A stretch of 11,245 nt of DNA, taken from positions 1 to 11,245 of the forward strand of contig CAZWIF010000045.1 in the NCBI GenBank assembly GCA_964634355.1, in the 5' to 3' direction. A model generated the notes under the pieces. That model did not search any database, had not been told where the DNA came from, and was given only the letters and a program-made list of their open reading frames with translations. This stretch comes from CAKPSH01 sp964634355 (GTDB taxonomy: Bacteria; Bacillota; Clostridia; TANB77; CAG-508). A program made the translations under genes and the position numbers. Of the stretch, positions 1 to 5,723 are shown one piece after another (the stretch's first letter is position 1; the number at the start of each line of letters is the position of its first letter).

Positions 1-77
1 GTCCCAAATCTAAAAAAGGAGGTTTAAATTGTTTCGTAACTAGGTCCTAACAATAAAAACAGGAGGAGAATATTATT

Positions 78-1127
78 ATGCTTTGGATCTTTATTTTTTT
101 GGCAGCATTTATTATTATGACAACAGTAATCAATGTTGTCGGAAGGAAGCTTGAGCAGGAAAGCGTTTCTGACGGAGATTATGAGGATGATTATCGGACT
201 TTCAAAAAGGCAGTCCCCAAAATCTATATTGGATTTGCAATCATTGTTATTGTTATTGCGTTATTTAATTCTATTTTTATAACCAATGAACAGGAAATCG
301 GATTTGTTAGCTTTTTTGGTGAAACATCTGCGATTGATGGAGCAGGAATGCATTTTAAAGTTCCATTTTTGACTCAGAAACATGTATATGATTCAACAAC
401 TCAGGGTATGGCAATCGGATATGATTTTGAATCCGATGAAAGCGAAGAAGAAGATAGTCTTATGATCACAAGTGATTTTAATTTTGTGAACATAGACTTC
501 TACTTGGAATACAGAATCAGTGATCCTGTAGTGTATTGCTATGGAACAGATGATCCAGAAGGTGTACTGCAGAATATTGCACAATCAGCAATACGAAATA
601 CAGTAGGGCAATATGATGTTGATTCCGTATTGACTACAGGAAAAACGGAAATTGAAATTGCAGTTTATGATGATATCATTTCTGAATTGCAACATCACAA
701 TACAGGACTTACTGTATTATCTGTTAAGATCCAGGATTCTGAGCCTCCTACTGCTGAGGTATCTGCTGCATTCAAAAATGTGGAGAACACAAAACAGAAT
801 GCAGACAGTGTAATTAATAATGCAAATGAGTATGCAAATACAGAATTGCCTGCTGCAGAAGCTGAGGCTGACAAAGTCAAGCAGGAAGCTGAAGCAATTA
901 AGACTGAAAGGATTAATGAAGCAAAAGAAGAAATTGCTAATTTTGAAGCCTTGTTCTCTCAATATCAGCTTAATCCTGATACAGTAAAGGCACGTTTGTA
1001 TTATGAGGCAATGGAAGAAATTCTTCCTAATATGAAGATTATTGTTTCAGATGATGCCAAGGTAATTGTTGTTGATGGAGATGTTTCAGCAGCTGCTGTA
1101 GCTGGTTCAACTGCAGAATCTGAGTAA
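78..1127 (+). CDS. hflK: HflK-like SPFH/prohibitin-family membrane protein
   Basis: This 349-aa protein has the layout of the SPFH (band 7) family and pairs with an HflC-like gene directly downstream, so I call it HflK. In E. coli HflK and HflC form a large membrane complex that modulates the FtsH protease; the same role here is inferred. Two hydrophobic segments are visible (about residues 2-22 and 49-68), separated by an acidic linker with basic residues at its ends, which suggests the linker is cytoplasmic and the SPFH domain lies outside the membrane. The SPFH domain follows (from about residue 69, with NEQEIGFVSFFGE and GMHFKVPF). An Ala/Glu/Lys-rich helical stretch at about 230-300 is typical of family coiled coils. 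The start is supported by AGGAGGAG at 61-68, nine bases upstream. It ends in tandem TAA stops, 17 bases before hflC. Codon use prefers CAG for glutamine (9 of 13), unlike genes after 2.4 kb. Confidence 0.85.
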   Translation: MLWIFIFLAAFIIMTTVINVVGRKLEQESVSDGDYEDDYRTFKKAVPKIYIGFAIIVIVIALFNSIFITNEQEIGFVSFFGETSAIDGAGMHFKVPFLTQKHVYDSTTQGMAIGYDFESDESEEEDSLMITSDFNFVNIDFYLEYRISDPVVYCYGTDDPEGVLQNIAQSAIRNTVGQYDVDSVLTTGKTEIEIAVYDDIISELQHHNTGLTVLSVKIQDSEPPTAEVSAAFKNVENTKQNADSVINNANEYANTELPAAEAEADKVKQEAEAIKTERINEAKEEIANFEALFSQYQLNPDTVKARLYYEAMEEILPNMKIIVSDDAKVIVVDGDVSAAAVAGSTAESE

Positions 1128-1144
1128 TAAAGGAGGACATTATT

Positions 1145-2032
1145 ATGGAAAACCAGAAAAAGGAAAAAAGCATTCTTAAGCCTATTATCGGTGGAATTGT
1201 AGCGGTAATTGCGCTGATAATTCTCTTTAGCAGTATATCTTACAATACACCTGAGAACAGCGTTCTTGTATTTCAGTTTGGACAGGTGGTTAAGGTTAAA
1301 GAGGACACGGGACTTTATTTTAAAGTACCTATTATTCAGACTTCGAAAGACATCTATGTTGGAGAACGGCTATATGATGTTTCTGAATCTGAAGTTATAA
1401 CTTCTGACAAAAAAACAATGATAGCCAATTGCTATGTCACTTGGCAGATTGTAGATACGAAGTTATATTATCAGACACTGTCTTCGGAGAGTGTTGCTCA
1501 AAGTCGTATTGATGTTGCTGTCTATAATGCCATGAAAAACGTAATTTCTGCTACTAGTCAGGAAGATGTTATTAGTGGAAAAGATGGAAGCCTTGGAAGC
1601 AGTATTTTGAAAAAGGTAACAAGTTTAAGTCAGTACGGCATAGAGATAACTCAGATCGAAATGAAGCTTTTGGATCTGCCTACAGATAACAAAGAGGCAG
1701 TATACAACAGAATGATTTCTGAAAGAGCTGTTATTGCCGCTGAGTATGAAGCAAATGGTCAGAAAGAGGCCACCGCGATTAGAAGCCAGACTGATAAAGA
1801 AGTAAGAGAGATAATCTCTGATGCAGAAGTTGTTGCTGCAGATACTAAAGCAGAAGGAGAAAGTGAATATTTCCGAATTCTTTCTGAAGCGTATAGTTCT
1901 TCTGCGGAAAGGGAAGAGTTTTACAATTATATTGTAGGACTTGAAACTTTGAAAACTTCGCTTGCGGAAGGCGGAACGATTACGATAACTTCTGATTCAC
2001 CTTTATATGATATTTTAATTAATAATAAATAA
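1145..2032 (+). CDS. hflC: HflC-like SPFH/prohibitin-family membrane protein
   Basis: This 295-aa protein is the HflC partner. It has a short basic N-terminus (ENQKKEK), a single membrane segment at about residues 12-31, then an SPFH domain that opens with ENSVLVFQFGQ and GLYFKVPIIQ. The family's helical region follows (about residues 180-240, including SERAVIAAEYEANGQKEATA), a stretch well conserved in HflC proteins. The length matches Gram-positive HflC. By analogy to E. coli it assembles with HflK and may restrain FtsH; no ftsH lies in this window. AGGAGGA at 1131-1137 sits eight bases before the ATG, and the 17-base gap to hflK indicates one transcript. A strong terminator follows. Eleven of its twelve glutamine codons are CAG, the clearest sign that this operon differs in codon use from the genes to its right. 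Confidence 0.87.
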   Translation: MENQKKEKSILKPIIGGIVAVIALIILFSSISYNTPENSVLVFQFGQVVKVKEDTGLYFKVPIIQTSKDIYVGERLYDVSESEVITSDKKTMIANCYVTWQIVDTKLYYQTLSSESVAQSRIDVAVYNAMKNVISATSQEDVISGKDGSLGSSILKKVTSLSQYGIEITQIEMKLLDLPTDNKEAVYNRMISERAVIAAEYEANGQKEATAIRSQTDKEVREIISDAEVVAADTKAEGESEYFRILSEAYSSSAEREEFYNYIVGLETLKTSLAEGGTITITSDSPLYDILINNK

Positions 2033-2069
2033 GACCATATTTACGAGCAATAAACAAAAATCCTTTTTT

Positions 2070-2106
2070 AATCCCTGGCACATTAATTTGTGCCAGGGAT
2101 TTTTGT
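2070..2106 (+). terminator. Intrinsic terminator of the hflKC operon
   Basis: A perfect 13-bp stem (2070-2082 with 2089-2101, core ATCCCTGGCACA/TGTGCCAGGGAT) closes a 6-base loop and runs into a TTTTT tract. It is far more GC-rich than its surroundings. An upstream segment ACAAAAATCC (2054-2063) is also exactly complementary to GGATTTTTGT (2097-2106), so a competing pairing is possible, though no regulatory role is evident at the end of an operon. Confidence 0.9.
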
Positions 2107-2353
2107 GGTTATTATTTACAATTAATATTATATAAATTGATATATAATTTATATGAAATGTAACATTTTTATTAAAAAACATTTTTTTTAAAATAAAGCT
2201 AGTAGAAATATAAAAAGTATTATATAATTTAAAAAATAAAAAAATATGCAATAAAATAGCATACAGATTTATTTTTGTAAAATTGTGATAGAACAATCTT
2301 ACAGAAAACTAAAGAAAAAATAAAAGTTCTATATTATTGCATTCTAATTTATT
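2107..2353. other. AT-rich intergenic spacer, no gene seen
   Basis: About 250 bases made almost entirely of A and T, between the hflC terminator and the promoter of the next gene. No frame has a convincing ribosome binding site and start. The one structure noted is a 9-bp inverted repeat (2130-2138 with 2146-2154), which is unremarkable in such biased sequence. The composition drops abruptly here compared with hflKC, so a boundary of transferred DNA or an assembly join could lie in this stretch. Confidence 0.7.
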
Positions 2354-2383
2354 TTGACTTAAATTAATAAATAATTTTATTAT
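2354..2383 (+). promoter_or_regulatory. Sigma-A-type promoter for the DUF2207 gene
   Basis: TTGACT (2354-2359, five of six consensus bases) and TATTAT (2378-2383, five of six) are separated by 18 bases. Transcription would begin near 2390, leaving about 27 bases before the ATG at 2417, with AAAAGGGGA at 2401-2409 as the ribosome binding site. A long inverted repeat covers the spacer, the -10 and the start point. Confidence 0.6.
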
Positions 2384-2395
2384 TTATTAATTTAA
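2359..2395. repeat. Perfect 17-bp inverted repeat over the promoter
   Basis: Positions 2359-2375 (TTAAATTAATAAATAAT) are the exact reverse complement of 2379-2395, with only three T residues between the arms. The repeat lies across the promoter spacer, the -10 and the expected transcription start. It could be an operator or a cruciform-prone site. It lacks a following T-tract on the + strand, so it is not a good terminator for that direction. The sequence is only A and T, which raises the chance of coincidence. Confidence 0.6.
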
Positions 2396-2416
2396 AATTG
2401 AAAAGGGGATTAAGCA

Positions 2417-4393
2417 ATGTATATTATGGAACTAAGGAAAAAAGTATTATTTGTTTTTTTATTGTTTGCACTTTTCGTACTATTATTTAATATCCGTTCA
2501 TATGCAGGAACTCAGAAATGGAATGCGCTTGATTATGATGTTTCTGTTAATTCAGATGGAAGTATGGATGTAATTGAAACATGGGACATAAGTATAAGTG
2601 AAACAAATACTTTATTTAAAGATTTTGAATTAGACACAACTAAATATTCTGGTATTAGTGATGTAAAAGTTTCTCTTGTTGAAAATGGTGTAGAAACACC
2701 TTTAAAACAAATTTATCAAGAACAATATCATGTTACAAGTGGTTGTTATTATGGTTTACAAATAAATTATGCAACATTTGAGATCGCTTGGAATGTTGGT
2801 TTGGATAATTCTAGCGCTACAAGAACATATAAAATTTATTACAAAGTAAAAGACGCTGTGAAAATATATAATGATTGTACAGAATTATATTGGATGTTTT
2901 TAAGTACTAATAATGGAATAGGAGGAAAAAATATTACAGGTACAATAAAATTGCCAGGAAAAGTAACTGATATTGAAAAACTTAGAGTATGGGCACATGG
3001 TGATTTAAGTGGTGAAATTCAAAAAAAATCTAATGATGAAGTAGTTTTTTCTTTACCATCATTAAGTACTAACCAAATGTTGGAAGTTAGAATTGTTACT
3101 GAAGAGAATGTTTACGAAGAATGTACAAATGTATATGATATAGATAAATTAAGTTCAATAATGGAAGAAGAACAAAAATGGGCAGATGAAGCTAATGCAG
3201 AAAGAGAACAAACTAGAAAAATAGTTTCATGGTTTCTTACATTTGTTATTGGTGGAAATGCAATAATTATATTATTCTTTTTCTTTAAGATAAGAAAATA
3301 TATAAAAATAGGAAAAAAATTAGAAGAAGAATATTCTTATCCAAAGAGTGAATTAGAATATTTTAGGGAAATCCCTAATGAAGAAAATGCAACACCAGCA
3401 AGAGCGGCATATCTTTATGAATTTAATAATAATGCTTCTTCTATGAGATCAATTATTTCAAGGGTTTTTTCTGCTACAATATTAGATTTATGCTTAAAAG
3501 GTCTTGTTGAATTTGAACCAATAGATCAAAAAGAAGTAAGGATAATGGTAAAAGAAAATAAAAATGTAGAATTAACAAAAGATGAAAAAATAGTATATGA
3601 TATATTAGTAACTGCCATAGGAACTAAAGATAGTATAACTACAAAAGAATTTTCAAATTATGCAAGAGCAAATTATAATAAATTCTATGTCAAATTAGGT
3701 AGAATTCAAGAATTAGCAGAAGATTATCATAAAGAGTGTGGTAATTTAGGAGCTGATAGGTTAAAAGTTTCTAAAAGTTGGAGAACCAAAAAATATATAT
3801 ATATTACAATGTTACTTGTTACAACATGGTTATCACCAATTTCCATTCTTCTACCTACAATTTATATAGGGGTAATAGCAGGAATGATTACTTGCTCAAA
3901 GAATGCCAAAAGAGTAATAGTACTTTCAGAAAAAGGATATAGAGAACAAATAGAATGGAAAGCCCTAAAAAGATACATGGAAAATTATTCTTTATTAAAA
4001 GAAAAAACAGTTCCAGATATTGTTTTATGGGAAAAGTTTTTAGTATATGCTACAGTATTTGGAATTTCTAAGAGAGTCATAAAACAATTGAAAGTAATTC
4101 ATCCAGAAATGTTTGTAATTGATAATGAGAATTATGGAACTCATTATGTTGGAAGATATACTTATTGGAATATAATATCAGATCCTAGATTTGGAGAAGA
4201 CTATTTTAGTAATTTTAGTATGAATTTAGAGAGAGTATATGATGCAGCTCAATCTGCTTATAATATAGCACATTCATCTAGTAGTAGTGGAAGCGGCGGC
4301 GGAGGCGGTTTCTCTGGCGGAAGCAGCGGTGGAGGCCGGAGGCGGCGGTGGAAGCTGTGGCGGTCGTTAAAATATATAATTATTAGTACTTGA
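2417..4393 (+). CDS. DUF2207-family secreted/membrane protein, frameshifted at the C-terminus
   Basis: The product (658 aa as read) matches the layout of DUF2207 proteins, whose function is unknown. A signal peptide covers residues 1-30 (cleavage likely after SYA). An extracellular beta-rich domain follows (DYDVSVNSDGSMDVIETWDI near its start), then a membrane segment at about 268-290, the family's cytoplasmic region with an ATPARAAYLYEF stretch, a second hydrophobic region at about 461-494, and a Ser/Gly-rich tail. The first ATG suits AAAAGGGGA at 2401-2409 better than the ATG at 2426. The tail should read as a polyglycine end, but after residue 640 this frame gives Arg/Trp-rich residues (RRRRWKLW). 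Removing one C at 4336/4337 restores GGGGGSCGGR and a stop at 4370, giving about 650 aa. Thirteen of fourteen glutamine codons are CAA, like carAB and unlike hflKC. It appears to be a single-gene unit. Confidence 0.8.
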   Translation: MYIMELRKKVLFVFLLFALFVLLFNIRSYAGTQKWNALDYDVSVNSDGSMDVIETWDISISETNTLFKDFELDTTKYSGISDVKVSLVENGVETPLKQIYQEQYHVTSGCYYGLQINYATFEIAWNVGLDNSSATRTYKIYYKVKDAVKIYNDCTELYWMFLSTNNGIGGKNITGTIKLPGKVTDIEKLRVWAHGDLSGEIQKKSNDEVVFSLPSLSTNQMLEVRIVTEENVYEECTNVYDIDKLSSIMEEEQKWADEANAEREQTRKIVSWFLTFVIGGNAIIILFFFFKIRKYIKIGKKLEEEYSYPKSELEYFREIPNEENATPARAAYLYEFNNNASSMRSIISRVFSATILDLCLKGLVEFEPIDQKEVRIMVKENKNVELTKDEKIVYDILVTAIGTKDSITTKEFSNYARANYNKFYVKLGRIQELAEDYHKECGNLGADRLKVSKSWRTKKYIYITMLLVTTWLSPISILLPTIYIGVIAGMITCSKNAKRVIVLSEKGYREQIEWKALKRYMENYSLLKEKTVPDIVLWEKFLVYATVFGISKRVIKQLKVIHPEMFVIDNENYGTHYVGRYTYWNIISDPRFGEDYFSNFSMNLERVYDAAQSAYNIAHSSSSSGSGGGGGFSGGSSGGGRRRRWKLWRSLKYIIIST

Positions 4394-4418
4394 TTTTTTT
4401 CATAAAATATAGTAAAAT
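4390..4418 (+). promoter_or_regulatory. Promoter of the carAB leader
   Basis: TTGATT (4390-4395, four of six consensus bases) and TAAAAT (4413-4418, five of six) are spaced by 17 bases. Transcription would start near 4425, just upstream of the ribosome binding site and ATG of the 42-codon leader frame. It overlaps the end of the DUF2207 gene. No better promoter is visible closer to carA, so this probably drives carAB as well. Confidence 0.55.
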
Positions 4419-4454
4419 GTAAAACAGTGTAAATAATGAAAGGAAATAATAAGG

Positions 4455-4583
4455 ATGTTAATTATAAATAGCATAAAAAGAATAAAAAAACAAATTAGTT
4501 CATTTATTACTGCTATTTATTTAATAGTTTTATTTACATTTTCAATTTTTAATTTAAATAATTTTTACTTAAAAAAACACTAA
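4455..4583 (+). CDS. 42-aa hydrophobic ORF: candidate leader peptide for carAB or small membrane protein
   Basis: A 42-codon frame starts at ATG 4455, ten bases after AAAGGA (4439-4444), and ends at TAA 4581-4583. The peptide has a basic N-terminal part (IKRIKKQ) and a hydrophobic second half (SFITAIYLIVLFTFSIF), compatible with one membrane segment. The transcript is A-rich over the start and then U-rich: I count 41 T in the 70 bases 4501-4570. Its stop codon lies in the 5' arm of the terminator at 4571-4603, and carA begins 60 bases later. This arrangement is much like the E. coli pyrBI leader (pyrL, 44 aa), where slow transcription of a U-rich stretch at low UTP lets the ribosome follow closely and block the terminator. 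Since hydrophobic codons are naturally T-rich, a stand-alone small membrane protein is the main alternative. Confidence 0.5.
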   Translation: MLIINSIKRIKKQISSFITAIYLIVLFTFSIFNLNNFYLKKH

Positions 4584-4603
4584 TTTATTTAGTGTTTTTT
4601 TTT
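4571..4603 (+). terminator. Intrinsic terminator / candidate attenuator before carA
   Basis: A 13-bp stem (4571-4583 with 4589-4601, core CACTAA/TTAGTG flanked by A:T pairs) with a 5-base loop runs into nine T residues (4595-4603). The leader frame's TAA is the last codon of the 5' arm, so a ribosome at that stop would prevent the hairpin. It lies 40 bases upstream of carA, between the only good promoter and the operon, which is the expected place for an attenuator. It would also end transcripts from the DUF2207 gene. Confidence 0.8.
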
Positions 4604-4643
4604 AATCAACATAAGATATATATAATAAAGAAAGGATGAAAAA

Positions 4644-5711
4644 ATGGTAGGGTATTTAGTACTAGAAAATGGCGAAATTTTTGAAGGAGAAAGAATAGGA
4701 TATAACGTTGATACGGCATGTGAAGTTGTATTTAATACAGGAATGGCGGGATATATTGAGACATTTACAGACCCTTCATATGCAGGACAAGGTATAGTAA
4801 TGACATATCCATTAATTGGAAATTATGGTGTTATACCAGAAGATTGTGAATCTGAACGTATTTGGGCAAAAGCTGTTTTTATTCATGAAATGGCAGAATT
4901 TGAAAGTAATTTTAGAACTAAATTTAATCTTGAGAAATTTTTAAGAGATTACAAAGTTCCAGGTCTTACTAATATAAATACAAGGAAGTTAACTAAAATA
5001 TTAAGAGATGCTGGAACAATGAAGGGGTATGTTACTTCTAATATTAATAATATTGATGAAATAATGGAAAAAATTAGAAATTATGAAGTAGGAAAAGTTG
5101 TAGAAAAAGTAACCTCAACTCAGATAAGAACTTATGGAAGAGGTAGATCTAAAAAAGTTGCTTTAATTGATTATGGATTTAAACATAATATAGTAAATTC
5201 ATTATTAAAAAGAGGAGTTGAAGTAACTGTATTTCCAGCAAATACATCTGCTGAGGCTGTAATTGCATATAAACCAAATGGAATAATGCTTTCAAATGGA
5301 CCAGGAAATCCACAAGATTGTGAGTTTCAAATAAAAAATGTAAAAAAACTATATAATACTAATATACCAATTTTAGGAATTTGTTTAGGTCATCAACTTA
5401 TGGGAATTGCTACTGGTGCTAAAACAGCGAAATTAAAATATGGTCATAGAGGACCAAACCATCCAGTAAAAGATTTAAAGGAAGGTAGAGTTCATATAAC
5501 ATCTCAAAATCATGGATATTATATATTAGAAGAAAGTGTAGACAAGAAAATTGCAGAAGTATCTCATATTAATTTAAATGATGGAACAGTAGAAGGATTA
5601 AGATATAAAAATAAAAATATTTTTACAGTACAATTTCATCCAGAAGCTTGTCCAGGCCCTGAAGATACAGCATATATTTTTGATGAATTTATAGAACTAA
5701 TAAATCAGTAA
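4644..5711 (+). CDS. carA: Carbamoyl-phosphate synthase, small (glutaminase) subunit
   Basis: CarA hydrolyses glutamine and passes ammonia to CarB for carbamoyl phosphate synthesis, which feeds pyrimidine and arginine pathways. At 355 aa it is full length. The N-terminal CarA domain shows FNTGMAGYIETFTDPSYAGQ (from about residue 31). The C-terminal class I glutamine amidotransferase domain has SNGPGNP (about 217-223), the nucleophile Cys247 in GICLGHQLMG, and His332 and Glu334 in QFHPEA, so the catalytic triad is complete. The ATG follows AAAGGA (4631-4636) by seven bases. Only 12 bases separate it from carB. No PyrR-type binding site is apparent in the leader; control may instead come from the upstream leader ORF and terminator. 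Confidence 0.97.
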   Translation: MVGYLVLENGEIFEGERIGYNVDTACEVVFNTGMAGYIETFTDPSYAGQGIVMTYPLIGNYGVIPEDCESERIWAKAVFIHEMAEFESNFRTKFNLEKFLRDYKVPGLTNINTRKLTKILRDAGTMKGYVTSNINNIDEIMEKIRNYEVGKVVEKVTSTQIRTYGRGRSKKVALIDYGFKHNIVNSLLKRGVEVTVFPANTSAEAVIAYKPNGIMLSNGPGNPQDCEFQIKNVKKLYNTNIPILGICLGHQLMGIATGAKTAKLKYGHRGPNHPVKDLKEGRVHITSQNHGYYILEESVDKKIAEVSHINLNDGTVEGLRYKNKNIFTVQFHPEACPGPEDTAYIFDEFIELINQ

Positions 5712-5723
5712 AGGAGTAATAAA

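Noticed and set aside
1..50. C-terminal end of an upstream gene
   Set aside because: Two frames stay open from the window edge (stops at 25-27 and 48-50), but neither short translation is recognisable, so I cannot choose one.
393..962. Three minus-strand open frames inside hflK
   Set aside because: They lie wholly within a well-supported gene and lack plausible starts or protein-like composition.
2054..2106. Riboswitch-like alternative pairing at the hflC terminator
   Set aside because: The complementary segments are real, but the site is at the end of an operon with no gene immediately downstream to control.
2130..2154. 9-bp inverted repeat in the spacer after hflC
   Set aside because: Such short symmetry is expected by chance in nearly pure A/T sequence.
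2015..2296. 93-codon open frame on the minus strand
   Set aside because: It spans the hflC terminator and AT-rich spacer, has no ribosome binding site, and its composition reflects A/T runs only.
4621..4626. Perfect TATAAT just before carA as a carA promoter
   Set aside because: Transcription would start within the carA ribosome binding site, and only a T-run occupies the -35 position.
4419..4643. PyrR-binding attenuator for carAB
   Set aside because: I looked for the conserved purine-rich/GAGG binding-loop motif and found none in this A/T-rich leader.
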